Assembly (NCBI RefSeq): GCF_014873755.1
Contig: NZ_JADBEG010000001.1
Coordinates: forward strand, 250,501 to 314,500
DNA from: Amycolatopsis lexingtonensis
Lineage (GTDB): Bacteria > Actinomycetota > Actinomycetes > Mycobacteriales > Pseudonocardiaceae
Direction of reading: 5' to 3'
Length of the DNA: 64,000 bases
Shown here: positions 8,012 to 15,804 of the stretch, piece after piece
Layout: every line of letters begins with the position of its first letter
How positions within the stretch are numbered: the stretch's first letter is position 1
Position numbers and translations under genes: made by a program
Notes under the pieces: model-generated
Seen by the model: only the letters and a program-made list of their open reading frames with translations
What the model was told of the DNA's origin: nothing
The model's database searches: none

Positions 8012-8940
8012 TCCGGCCGCCCTACTATCACCGAGTGGACGGCGGCGCGCATCGTGCCGTCCACGCCGAGGGCCGTGTGCAGCGGGTCGTCGAGGAAGCT
8101 GGCGCAGTCGCTCGACCCCAGCCCCAATGCGGTGACGGCGAGGTGCATGTTCTGGGCGATCGCGCCGGCTTCGTGCAGGGCGAACCGCAACCCGCGCGGC
8201 CCGTACTTGCGCATGCTGCGCCACGGGGTGGCCACCATGACCACCAGCGCGGCGGCGGTGTCGAGGCCGATGGCGGTGCCCGGGTGGTCGAACGCCTCCA
8301 GCACTCGGTCCATTTGCCCTCGGTCACCCTCGCGGACGAGCAGGTCGCGCACCGGCTGGTAGCGGTAGAGGCCGGCGGGCAGCCCGGTCACGTCGAGCGC
8401 GGCGACGTGCAGGGCGATCGGGTACAGCCCGCCGCCGCTGGGGGCGGTGCGGAACCGGAAGGTTTCATGCCCGCCACGCAGCAGCTCGACGTCCGCCTCG
8501 GCGGTGACCCCGTCGGCGATGCGCAGCAGGGTGCCCAGCTCGGCCAGCGACACGGGGTCGCCGCTGAACCCGCGGACGCTGCGCCGCCGCAGTGCGGCTT
8601 CGTCGAGCTGCATCGTGACCGGTAGCCGCTCGGGCAGATCCACGGTGCGGCCCGGCGGTACCGGGTCGTCGTCGAGCTGGGCCAGCACGGTGACCATCAT
8701 GTCGCCGAAGTAGTCCGAAGTGGACAGTTGACCGTCCCGGTCGTGCGCCCGCAACCTGCTTGCCAGCAGGAACTCCTCGGCGATGCGTTGGGCGGTCGCG
8801 TTCTGGTCGACGCCGAGGTTGTCGAAGCGCAGCTGGTGGGTGCGCACGCCCACGGCGCGCAGGTCCGGCGTGACCGGCCGGTAGGCGTTGAGGCCCAGGC
8901 TCACCTGGGCGAAGCCGGTTTCGTGTTCGGTCATGGTCAT
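8008..8940 (-). CDS. SagB-type azoline dehydrogenase (nitroreductase family)
   Basis: A 310-residue nitroreductase-fold protein of the SagB/McbC type. It would oxidise azolines to aromatic azoles using FMN. Seen in the sequence: the RRRSVRGFSG FMN-binding segment, the PSGGGLYPIALHV motif that typifies SagB-like dehydrogenases, LPAGLYRY, and the C-terminal HEAGAIAQNMHLAVTALGLGSS segment. The start at 8940 is set by an ATGA overlap with the VOC gene; a second ATG six bases on (8934) is possible. Its presence implies that the product carries thiazoles/oxazoles rather than only azolines. Confidence 0.92.
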   Translation of the reverse strand: MTMTEHETGFAQVSLGLNAYRPVTPDLRAVGVRTHQLRFDNLGVDQNATAQRIAEEFLLASRLRAHDRDGQLSTSDYFGDMMVTVLAQLDDDPVPPGRTVDLPERLPVTMQLDEAALRRRSVRGFSGDPVSLAELGTLLRIADGVTAEADVELLRGGHETFRFRTAPSGGGLYPIALHVAALDVTGLPAGLYRYQPVRDLLVREGDRGQMDRVLEAFDHPGTAIGLDTAAALVVMVATPWRSMRKYGPRGLRFALHEAGAIAQNMHLAVTALGLGSSDCASFLDDPLHTALGVDGTMRAAVHSVIVGRPE

Positions 8941-9485
8941 CTCTCGAACAGCTGTGTCGTGGCGGGGATCCGGCGGCCGAGCGCGATCTGCTGGTCCCTG
9001 AGCTGATCGGCTGTCACCGGCCGGGCGTATTCGCCGAGCGCGAAGGTCGCGTGCGCCCACCGGTTGAACTCCACCACCCCGAGCCGGTTGCCCTCCGGGT
9101 CGTTCAGGCTGGCCCCGCGGCCCATGCTGTCTCCCGCTTCGCCCCGGTAGAACGGGCTGTCGCGGAACTGGTCGCGGAACTCCTCGCGGATCCGGTGGGG
9201 CAGCGGAAGGTCGTAGGGACCGGCCACGACGGTGCCCCCGGCGGCCTTCCAGTCCTCGAGCGCCCGGTCGAGGTCCTCGACGTGGAACATGACGGTGACG
9301 CCCTCGCCCGGAAAATGCCTTTTGTTCACCGTGAGCAGGATTCCATCGCTCGAAACCGGTGCGTGGAATGACACCTCATAGGACAGCGAACGAGCCATCG
9401 TGAGTCCGAGGAATTGTTCGTAGAATTTGATGCCCGTGTCGACGTCGTCGACCGGGACGTTTATGATCACAGGTTTGGGAATCAT
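8937..9485 (-). CDS. VOC/glyoxalase-like protein
   Basis: A 182-residue protein of the vicinal oxygen chelate superfamily, with an N-terminal PKPVIINVPVDDVDTGIKFYE strand-helix and the second-half segment ASLNDPEGNRLGVVEF containing the usual C-terminal metal-ligand Glu. VOC members are isomerases, dioxygenases or drug-binding resistance proteins. ATG 9485 is preferred to the GTG at 9494 because AAGGGGTG lies at ribosome-site distance. It is the first gene after the precursor and hairpin. It may protect the producer by binding the product, or be a tailoring enzyme; the sequence does not decide. Confidence 0.8.
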   Translation of the reverse strand: MIPKPVIINVPVDDVDTGIKFYEQFLGLTMARSLSYEVSFHAPVSSDGILLTVNKRHFPGEGVTVMFHVEDLDRALEDWKAAGGTVVAGPYDLPLPHRIREEFRDQFRDSPFYRGEAGDSMGRGASLNDPEGNRLGVVEFNRWAHATFALGEYARPVTADQLRDQQIALGRRIPATTQLFER

Positions 9486-9560
9486 GGATTTCACCCCTTG
9501 GGAGCGCCGGCGCCTGGTCTGCTCGCGCGGGCGTGCTCGGATAGAATCGGCGCCGCGGCC

Positions 9561-9593
9561 GCTGTCCGGGCGGGTGCTCTCCGCCCGGACAGC
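9561..9593 (-). terminator. Strong hairpin between precursor and modification genes
   Basis: GCTGTCCGGGCGG (9561-9573) and its exact reverse complement (9581-9593) enclose a 7-base loop. It lies 22 bases past the precursor stop and about 75 bases before the VOC gene. There is no T-tract, so it may act as a partial terminator or mRNA stabiliser that keeps precursor mRNA above enzyme mRNA, as known for sagA. Confidence 0.6.
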
Positions 9594-9614
9594 GACCGCG
9601 TCACCTCAGACCGG

Positions 9615-9785
9615 TCAGGCGACCGGTCGCACCACCGCGCCGCAGGACGACGACGTGCAGCCTGCGCAGCAGGAGGATGCACCCGGCACCACGACGCCGA
9701 ACGCGCTCGCGTCGGCCGAGGCCACCAGGCCCGGCTGGAGTGCGGAGCTTCTGTGCTCCACGACCGCCACGCTCTCGATCTTCAT
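9615..9785 (-). CDS. Azol(in)e RiPP precursor peptide
   Basis: A 56-residue peptide starting MKIESVAVVEHRSS. It has an acidic/hydrophobic leader and a C-terminal core of about 20 residues, SSCCAGCTSSSCGAVVRPVA, containing four Cys, five Ser and one Thr. These are substrates for YcaO cyclodehydration. The leader is free of Cys, and a Gly/Pro/Ala-rich stretch (GVVVPGA) precedes the core, giving a plausible cleavage zone. GGAAGG lies about ten bases before the ATG. The gene is first in the minus-strand operon and divergent from the ABC exporter. No known product family is recognised from the core. The cleavage point and which residues cyclise are unknown. Confidence 0.88.
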   Translation of the reverse strand: MKIESVAVVEHRSSALQPGLVASADASAFGVVVPGASSCCAGCTSSSCGAVVRPVA

Positions 9786-10119
9786 GGTTGATCAGCCTTC
9801 CTTTCCGGTATGTCGAAATTGCGAAATTGATCGCGTGCAAGAGCGGATATCAGGTTGCGGGTTGGAATTTTTCTGACCCCCATGTCATGCTTTTGACTGC
9901 ATGGCGCCGAAGTTCGCCCGTGAACGCCCTAGAAGCATCTTCGCGTCCGAAGTCGGGGTCAATACTCCACGCAGCTGAAGATTTGTCCGAGGTCACGGCC
10001 CCAATGGTGACAAGTGTCATCGTATCTTGGTGACACGCCCGCACTATCGGATGGAATCCGCTGTTCCTAGGCTGGACGTCGTCATCGGAGAACCCACTGG
10101 GGCGAAGGTGGAGCAGCTG
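9786..10119. promoter_or_regulatory. Divergent promoter region with TGACA/TGTCA palindrome
   Basis: This AT-richer stretch of 334 bases separates the precursor from the exporter genes. TGACAAGTGTCA at 10008-10019 is a dyad with 5-base arms. GGTGACA recurs at 10029-10035, and a looser TGAC-N6-GTCA lies at 9874-9887. GGTGACAAG is shared with the repeat before the kinase gene, so these are candidate sites for the cluster's response regulator. No promoter hexamers could be placed with confidence. Confidence 0.5.
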
Positions 10120-11025
10120 ATGTCCTACTCCGGCGCGGCCCTGCGCGTACGCGACATCCACGTGACCTACGATCGCGGCCGTGTCACCGCGCTGCGGGGC
10201 GTGAACCTGGACGTGCGGCACGGCGAACGGGTCGCCCTGCTCGGCCCCAACGGGGCGGGCAAGTCGACGCTCACCCACGTGATGCTGGGCCTGCTGGCTC
10301 CCACCGCGGGTGAGGTGCAGGTGCTCGGAAAGCGGCCGCGCGCAGCCGTCGACGCCGGGGAGATCGGTGCGATGCTGCAGGAAACCGGGCTGATGCGCGA
10401 AATCCGGGTCGGTGAACTGGTCAAGCTCGTCACCGGCCTCTACGGCGGGCAGCGCAAGCCCGCCGACGTGCTCGCCGAGGTCGGGCTCGAGGACCTGCCC
10501 AAGCGCTCGGTGTCCGCGCTGTCCGGGGGGCAGCGCCAGCGCCTTAAGCTGGCCTTGGCGCTGGCGGGCGACCCGAAGTTTCTGTTCCTCGACGAGCCGA
10601 CCGTCGCACTCGACGTCGAGGCCCGCCGCCGCTTCTGGTCGGTGTTGGCCACGCGCGCCGGGATCGGCATCACAGTCCTGTTCACCACGCACTACCTTGA
10701 AGAGGCCGAACAGAACGCCGACCGGGTCGTGGTCCTGCGCGAGGGACTGGTTGTCGCCGACGGCACCGTCAACGCCGTCCGGTCCACAATGGCCGGTCAG
10801 CGGATCACGTTCCACGCGAACCCGGTTCCCGACCAGGAAGTGCTGGAGGGCCTGCCCGGCGTCCGGACCGCGGAGGTGCACGACGACAAGGTCGTGCTCA
10901 ACTCCACGAACAGTGATGCCACCCTTCCCGCGCTCTACCAGGCCATCGCCGACGTCCGTGATCTCTCGGTCACCGCCGCCTCGCTGGAGGATGCGCTGGT
11001 CGAGCTGTTCCAGAAGGAGTCCTGA
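10120..11025 (+). CDS. ABC transporter ATP-binding protein
   Basis: A 301-residue ABC ATPase of the drug/peptide exporter (CcmA/DrrA-like) type. It has Walker A GPNGAGKST, a Q-loop (MLQETGL), signature LSGGQRQR, Walker B FLFLDEP and an H-loop in TTHYLEEAE. The ATG at 10120 (MSYSGAAL) is chosen because GGTGGAG lies seven bases upstream; an upstream extension is not conserved in character. It powers the ABC-2 permease encoded two bases downstream. Divergent placement from the precursor operon makes it the likely exporter and self-protection pump for the modified peptide. Confidence 0.93.
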   Translation: MSYSGAALRVRDIHVTYDRGRVTALRGVNLDVRHGERVALLGPNGAGKSTLTHVMLGLLAPTAGEVQVLGKRPRAAVDAGEIGAMLQETGLMREIRVGELVKLVTGLYGGQRKPADVLAEVGLEDLPKRSVSALSGGQRQRLKLALALAGDPKFLFLDEPTVALDVEARRRFWSVLATRAGIGITVLFTTHYLEEAEQNADRVVVLREGLVVADGTVNAVRSTMAGQRITFHANPVPDQEVLEGLPGVRTAEVHDDKVVLNSTNSDATLPALYQAIADVRDLSVTAASLEDALVELFQKES

Positions 11026-11026
11026 C

Positions 11027-11767
11027 GTGCTGCGCTACGCCCGAACAGATGCGCTGTGCTTGGTCCGCAGCGTTTATTTCCTGGTGTTTTCGGTGGTGTT
11101 TTCGGCGGCGTTCTACCTGATGTTCACCGTGGTCGTCCGCGACGCCCTTTCCAGCAGTCCCGGTTTCGCGCGCGACTACATGCTCGCCATGTCGGTCTCC
11201 GGTGCTTTCTTCGGCGCGCTCAACGGCGCCGGCATCCGGCTGGGCATGGAACGCGGCGACGGGTGGAGCAGGCAGGTGCTGCTCACCCCGCTCACCAGCC
11301 GGTCCTACCTGGCCGCCAAGGCGATCACCGCGTGGCTGCTCACGCTGCCCGCAATGGCTTGCGTGTTCCTCATCGGCGCCATGGTCAACGACGTCTCGCT
11401 GGCACCCGTTCGCTGGCTGGCCGCCGCCGGCACGCTCTGGCTGGCCAGCTTGGTCTTCGTCGCCGCCGGGCTCGTCGTCGGCCTGCTGGCGGCCGGCGAG
11501 AAGGCACAGTTCCTGGCGCTCGCCGTGTTCTTCCCCTTGGCGATGCTCGGTGGCCTCTGGTTCCCGATCGACTCGTTCCCCGGCGTGCTGAAGGCCATCG
11601 CCGACTACCTGCCCACCCGGGCGATCTACCAGCTGGTCGAGCTGGCCTCCGGGGCCGTCTCCGGCTCGCCGGCCACCCCCCTCCTGGTCCTGGCCCTCTG
11701 GCTGGCGGCGCTCTCGGCACTGGCGTTGTCCCGCTCCCGCCCGGCGACGCTGCTGGCCGTTGGCTGA
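11027..11767 (+). CDS. ABC-2 type permease
   Basis: A 246-residue integral membrane protein with six hydrophobic segments, including a typical ABC-2 GGLWFPIDSFPGVLKAIADYLPTRAIYQ-type stretch before the last helix. The start is a GTG at 11027, just after the ATPase stop, with AAGGAG seven bases upstream; longer frames upstream are shadows of the ATPase gene. It forms the transmembrane half of the exporter encoded with the preceding gene. Size and layout match DrrB-like permeases. Substrate assignment to the azole peptide rests on location. Confidence 0.9.
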   Translation: MLRYARTDALCLVRSVYFLVFSVVFSAAFYLMFTVVVRDALSSSPGFARDYMLAMSVSGAFFGALNGAGIRLGMERGDGWSRQVLLTPLTSRSYLAAKAITAWLLTLPAMACVFLIGAMVNDVSLAPVRWLAAAGTLWLASLVFVAAGLVVGLLAAGEKAQFLALAVFFPLAMLGGLWFPIDSFPGVLKAIADYLPTRAIYQLVELASGAVSGSPATPLLVLALWLAALSALALSRSRPATLLAVG

Positions 11768-11788
11768 CCCGTCGTGCGGTGGTCGGCG

Positions 11789-11805
11789 GCCTGACCTGGT
11801 CAGGC
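11789..11805 (+). terminator. Short hairpin after the exporter genes
   Basis: GCCTGAC and GTCAGGC form a perfect 7-base stem with a 3-base loop, 22 bases after the permease stop. There is no T-tract. It probably ends the exporter transcript and also marks the end of the RiPP locus. Confidence 0.45.
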
Positions 11806-11825
11806 GAGGCTAGCCCTGAGGGACG

Positions 11826-12463
11826 ATGACCGAGAACCAGGCACCCAGGGCGTACCAGATCCGCACCTTCGGCTGCCAGATGAACGTGCACGACTCCGAG
11901 CGCCTCGCCGGGCAGCTTGAGGACGCCGGGTACGTCCCGGTGAGCGCCGGGTGCAAGCCCGACCTCATCGTGTTCAACACCTGCGCCGTGCGGGAGAACG
12001 CCGACAAGAAGCTGTACGGCACCCTCGGGCACCTGCGTCCCGACAAGGTCGCCAACCCCGGCCTGCAGATCGCCGTCGGGGGTGTCTCGCGCAGAAGGAC
12101 CGCGGGGAGATCGTCAAGCGGGCGTCGCGGGTAGATCGTCTTCGGGACGCACAGCATCGGGTCGCTGCCGACGCTGCTCGAACGCGCTCGGCACAACGCC
12201 GAGGCCGAGGTCGAAAACCTCGAGTCGCTCGAGACCTTCCCCTCGACGCTGCCCGCGAAGCGTGAGTCGTCCCACGCGAGCTTGGGTGTCCGTTTCGGTC
12301 GGGTGCAACAACACCTGCACCTTCTGCATCGTGCCCGCGCTGCGCGGCAAGGAACGCGACCGCCGGCACGGCGAGATCCTCGCCGAGGTCGAGGCCCTCG
12401 TCGCCGAGGGCGTGCTCGAAGTCACGCTGCTCGGCCAGAACGTGAACTCCTACGGCATTAAGC
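11826..12463 (+). pseudogene. miaB: miaB fragment, frameshifted and truncated
   Basis: MiaB is a radical SAM tRNA methylthiotransferase, normally about 500 residues. Here the N-terminal UPF0004 part reads well ([35 protein letters not shown]). The frame shifts near 12080 into [15 protein letters not shown], again near 12130 into [19 protein letters not shown], and again near 12280 into [20 protein letters not shown] with the cluster cysteines. Homology stops abruptly after GQNVNSYG at about 12462; the rest of the radical SAM barrel and the TRAM domain are absent. It is a dead copy, so an intact miaB must exist elsewhere. The break marks a rearrangement or insertion junction. Confidence 0.9.
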
Positions 12464-12474
12464 CCGCCCGATTG

Positions 12475-14352
12475 TCAGTGACTTCTGCGGAGGATTTCGT
12501 CGTGACCTGTCGGGCGAGCGAGACGTGTCGATGTCGCCGCGGTCGTCGGGCCAGTTGACGAGTTGATGTTTCTGGCGGATGCTGGAGCTAGTGGTGTCGA
12601 TGCCGGGCGGTCACCTGGACCGCCGTCACCAGCCTCTCCCTTGCCATGAAGCACCGGAGGTTTGTGATGTCCGAATCTACTGCGAGCGCGCCGCGTTTCT
12701 TGACTGTTGGCCAGGCGGCAACGCTGCTGGGCGTTTCTGCCATGACCATCTACCGCGCTATAGATGAAGGGGCTTTCCCGGCGATTCGAACGCGAGGGCG
12801 CATCTCGATACCCGCGAAGGCAATCGACGCGATGGAAGAAGTCGCAGTCTCGGAAATGAGGGCGGTCGACGCCAGTGAGTTCACACTGCCGGTGATGAGC
12901 GGCGTCGATGCTGCCGGCAAGTGAAGGCTCTTCTTTGGGGCGCTGGCAGCCGATCTTAGTGGCCGCAGTTCTCAGGTTGCGGTTAAGCGCGAATTGGTTC
13001 CTGTCGCGCTGATGCTGGGTTCGCAGCCTGAGGGTGTCGGCCTGGCCGTGGGTGGGGGTGTACAGAGTGGGGGAAGTTAATTCCCTGTCACGAGCGACAG
13101 CTGCGCCTTCGCCCATAACGAACGCGTCACAATCCATTTCTCCTCCGGCGTAGTGGTGTACCCGTTTAAGGATGCCCAATTTGAGTGCGGCGTCTCGTGC
13201 TCGGCGAACGGTCTTAGGATCGAGACCGGCGCGCTCGGCCCAGTGGCGAATCGAGATGGAACCCCGTGTCGCGAGGACTGCGTACGCGAACGCATCGAGA
13301 ACCGCACGCAAGCTACTGATCCGGACGCCGGCGATCGTGTTGGTCCGCACTATCGTGCTGCTTCCGTACGACAACTGCTTGTCCAATGCTGAATGAAGCA
13401 CGGCGCGGACGTGTCGTAGCTGACGAGGTGACGGGTCGTTTTGGTGGTCACCGGCCTGACCTGGTTCAAGGCGTCGTCGTCGCGGCCTGCTTTCGGTCGC
13501 CTCGCGAAGTGCGGGTAACCAGCGGCTGCGGCGCCAGACGTCTCTTCCGACGTGGGCGGCCTGCGTTGGGGATGCTTGGCGGAAAAGGTCCCAGGCCTGC
13601 TGCTCGGTGAGGCGGCCTTCGGCGGCGGCAATCGTGGTGGCGGGCGCCCAGAACCAGCGCCGCCAGGCTTGCCGCCCGATCTCGCGGGCCTTGGTGCCGG
13701 CGAGGTTGGCGAATGCCCAAGCGTGCGCCGTAGCGTGGCCGGCGCGGGCGAGCGCGAGGGCGTGGCCGTACTCGCGTTCGGACCTGCTGCCACCGGATGC
13801 GCCCCGTCGACGCGCTGGTCTTGGAGCCCGCGGGGCCCTGGCCGGGACGAGATCCGGCACGTCGCTGGTCGTCAACGTGCAGCTCAGTATCGGGCTGGGC
13901 AACGCGTGTCGATGTGGTGAGGAGGTGAGCCGGAGGGTTGAGCGGACGGTGGCGGAGACGTTCTGCCAGGTGGCAACCGCGTGGACGACGCGCTGCAGTT
14001 CCTCGCGGAGGCACGGCGGCGCCTTAATCACGAGGTGGGTGTGGCCCGGGCGACCGGAGGAGCGCCGGAGCCAGGGCAGCCCATGGCGGTCGACCCAGAG
14101 GAGCAGCTGTTCGGCGACGACCTCGCCCGCGTCGGCACCAGCGCCGGTGTCTTCGGGGTCGATGTCGATGGCAATGAGGGGCTGGCGGAGCGTGCCGACG
14201 ATGGCTCGCGCGGCGCCGTCGGTGTTGAGGATGGCGGCTGCGGCGTCGAGGCGGTGGGTGATCGTGTGCGCGCGGTTGTCGGCGTCGATGACGATGAACG
14301 GCGCTCGGAAGAGTGCCTGGTCGAGGCGCGACGGTAGGTAGGTGTCGGGCAT
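12475..14352 (-). CDS. Primase-like replication protein; C-terminal third doubtful
   Basis: The frame encodes 625 residues from the ATG at 14352. The N-terminal 150 residues resemble an archaeo-eukaryotic primase core, with IAIDIDPED as the DxD metal motif and [16 protein letters not shown] containing the later His. Residues about 320-425 look like a winged-helix DNA-binding region ([31 protein letters not shown]). This pattern fits replication initiators of actinobacterial plasmids and integrative elements. From about residue 430 onward the sequence has no protein-like character and is antisense to the HTH gene at 12667-12924, ending beside the miaB break. The native 3' end was probably lost. 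Confidence 0.6.
   Translation of the reverse strand: MPDTYLPSRLDQALFRAPFIVIDADNRAHTITHRLDAAAAILNTDGAARAIVGTLRQPLIAIDIDPEDTGAGADAGEVVAEQLLLWVDRHGLPWLRRSSGRPGHTHLVIKAPPCLREELQRVVHAVATWQNVSATVRSTLRLTSSPHRHALPSPILSCTLTTSDVPDLVPARAPRAPRPARRRGASGGSRSEREYGHALALARAGHATAHAWAFANLAGTKAREIGRQAWRRWFWAPATTIAAAEGRLTEQQAWDLFRQASPTQAAHVGRDVWRRSRWLPALREATESRPRRRRLEPGQAGDHQNDPSPRQLRHVRAVLHSALDKQLSYGSSTIVRTNTIAGVRISSLRAVLDAFAYAVLATRGSISIRHWAERAGLDPKTVRRARDAALKLGILKRVHHYAGGEMDCDAFVMGEGAAVARDRELTSPTLYTPTHGQADTLRLRTQHQRDRNQFALNRNLRTAATKIGCQRPKEEPSLAGSIDAAHHRQCELTGVDRPHFRDCDFFHRVDCLRGYRDAPSRSNRRESPFIYSAVDGHGRNAQQRCRLANSQETRRARSRFGHHKPPVLHGKGEAGDGGPGDRPASTPLAPASARNINSSTGPTTAATSTRLARPTGHDEILRRSH
12667..12924 (+). CDS. 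Excisionase-like helix-turn-helix protein
   Basis: An 85-residue protein with a MerR/HTH_17-type DNA-binding domain: [44 protein letters not shown]. Such small proteins act as excisionases (Xis) or plasmid regulators in actinobacterial integrative elements. The ATG at 12667 is preferred because GGAGG lies six bases upstream. It lies just inside the miaB break and is antisense to the doubtful tail of the primase-like gene. No integrase is next to it, so the excisionase role is only inferred. An inverted repeat (12606-12624, GGCGGTC/GACCGCC) lies before it. Confidence 0.75.
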   Translation: MSESTASAPRFLTVGQAATLLGVSAMTIYRAIDEGAFPAIRTRGRISIPAKAIDAMEEVAVSEMRAVDASEFTLPVMSGVDAAGK

Positions 14353-14400
14353 GGGAGTCCTCGGGAGTTCGGCCTGGACGGGGCCAGGCGCTGGCGCTGG

Positions 14401-15498
14401 TTAGCGCGGGACGTCGGCCGGAGTGCGCCAGGGCCAGCGCAGGGGCGGGGCGAGGACGGCGAGGCCTGGTGCCGCGGTGTCGATGCGGAGGATGGCGGCG
14501 GTCCAGGTCATCCCGATGCCGATGCCGAGGAGGGCGACGTGGTCGCCGGGGGCGACGGCGCTGCGGGTCAGGAGGTGGGTGAGGCCGATGATCTGGTCGT
14601 TGGGTCCGATGTGGCCCCATTGGTCGCCAGCGTGGCAGAGGGTGCGGTCGGCGGTGATGCCGAGCGGTTGCAGGCACTGGGTGTCGAGCAGGTGTCGACC
14701 GTAGTGCGGCAGCAGAATCCAACGCAGCTGGTCGAGGTCGAGCTGGGCGTCGCGGAGCGCTTCGTCGACGACGGCGCGGACGCCCTCGTGGTTGCGGCGG
14801 ATGACGGAGGCCGCGCCGACGAGGGCGGTGTATTGGCGTTTGCGTTCGCGGATGCGTTCGATGCCGAGCTCGGTGGTGCCGGCGGGGGCGAAGTGGTGGT
14901 TGCCGCGGTGGAGTTGTTCGAGGGTGGGGTCGGTGTAGGAGCTGGTGGCGAGTACGCGGGCGAGGCCGGGCTGGCGGCCGAGGATGATGGCGGAGCCGCC
15001 GTCGCCGTAGGCGATGCCGTGGTCGGCGGTGAGGTGGTCGAAGGCGGGTGGGCCGAAGGTTTCGCCGCCGGTGAGCAGGACGGTGGCGAAGTCGGGGCTG
15101 CCGGCGAGGACGCGGGCGGAGATGTCGATGCCGCCGACGAGGCTGTTGCTCATGGCGTTGAGCTCGCTGGCGATCCCGCGGCAGGCGGGCAGGCCGAGGC
15201 GGCTGCGGACGTAGGCGGCGCGGGACCAGAAGTCGATGCCGCGGCTGCCGCGCCAGATTGCTGTGTGGAAGTGCAGGTCGGGCACCGGGAGCGGGCCGGT
15301 GGTGGTCATGGCCATGGAGGCGAGGGCGTTGCAGCCGGCGCGGACGGCGAGGTCCATGCCGGTGCTGTCGCGGGCGATCGAGACGGCGCGTTGGCTGGTC
15401 GCTCCGTGCGGTGTCTGGCTGGACTCGAGGTCGTCGACGGCGACGATTTCGCCGAGCGCAGCGCCGACGCCGCGCAGATGCAGGTTTCGCCAGCGCAT
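14401..15498 (-). CDS. 3-oxoacyl-ACP synthase III (KAS III)-like enzyme
   Basis: A 365-residue thiolase-fold protein of the FabH type. The probable active Cys lies in LPACRGIASELNAMSNSL. The catalytic His is probably in LLPHYGRHLL. The usual Asn motif is altered to GHIGPNDQIIG, where FabH has GNxxAAS. GDGGSAIIL and GIGMTWTAAIL are also KAS III-like. The changed third motif suggests an acyltransferase or a specialised condensing enzyme rather than housekeeping FabH. The ATG at 15498 follows the stop of the small HTH gene by two bases; a GTG at 15507 is the alternative. It is the fourth gene of a four-gene minus-strand cassette. Confidence 0.82.
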   Translation of the reverse strand: MRWRNLHLRGVGAALGEIVAVDDLESSQTPHGATSQRAVSIARDSTGMDLAVRAGCNALASMAMTTTGPLPVPDLHFHTAIWRGSRGIDFWSRAAYVRSRLGLPACRGIASELNAMSNSLVGGIDISARVLAGSPDFATVLLTGGETFGPPAFDHLTADHGIAYGDGGSAIILGRQPGLARVLATSSYTDPTLEQLHRGNHHFAPAGTTELGIERIRERKRQYTALVGAASVIRRNHEGVRAVVDEALRDAQLDLDQLRWILLPHYGRHLLDTQCLQPLGITADRTLCHAGDQWGHIGPNDQIIGLTHLLTRSAVAPGDHVALLGIGIGMTWTAAILRIDTAAPGLAVLAPPLRWPWRTPADVPR

Positions 15499-15500
15499 CG

Positions 15501-15698
15501 TCAGCACCGGCCCAGCTGGTTCGAGTGTGCCGGGATGTCGGCGTGGTCGGCGACGATGGCCTCGACCGAGCAGTAGTAGGCCCGCAGGTGCTGGCGGGTG
15601 ATGCCGGCGCAGGCGGCGATTTCGTCGAGCGTGAGCGGCCCGCCGGGTGGCGGGTCGGCGAGTAGGTCGCGGGCGGTGTCGGTGATCCAGGTTCGCAT
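15501..15698 (-). CDS. Small TetR-N-like helix-turn-helix protein
   Basis: A 65-residue protein containing only the N-terminal DNA-binding part of a TetR-like regulator: GPLTLDEIAACAGITRQHLRAYYCSVEAIVADH. It lacks any ligand-binding domain. AGGAAG lies five bases before the ATG at 15698, and the stop nearly overlaps the KAS III-like start, so it is a genuine coupled gene rather than debris. It may be a stand-alone repressor of the cassette or a remnant of a longer regulator. Confidence 0.7.
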   Translation of the reverse strand: MRTWITDTARDLLADPPPGGPLTLDEIAACAGITRQHLRAYYCSVEAIVADHADIPAHSNQLGRC

Positions 15699-15804
15699 GA
15701 CGTCTTCCTGATCGAGCCGGTCGTGTGGCACGCCAGGTGACGGGAGGCGCCGAACGGGTCTGGTCGGCGGGTGGCGTGATGCTGGATGGAGGGCGAGTGC
15801 AGGG

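Noticed and set aside
9601..9840. 79-residue minus-strand frame over the precursor
   Set aside because: It is Arg/Leu-rich in a different frame. The 56-residue frame at 9615-9785 has the ribosome site and core composition.
4378..11767. Thiopeptide cluster
   Set aside because: A YcaO, a dehydrogenase and a HemN-like protein are present, but no LanB-type glutamylation or elimination proteins and no pyridine-forming enzyme are visible. The core also lacks the thiopeptide pattern.
10412..11767. 451-residue plus-strand frame as one protein
   Set aside because: Its first half is the ATPase gene read out of frame. The true permease starts at the GTG at 11027.
12646..12666. Upstream ATG for the HTH gene
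   Set aside because: The ATG at 12667 has a GGAGG site six bases upstream, which falls inside the longer version.
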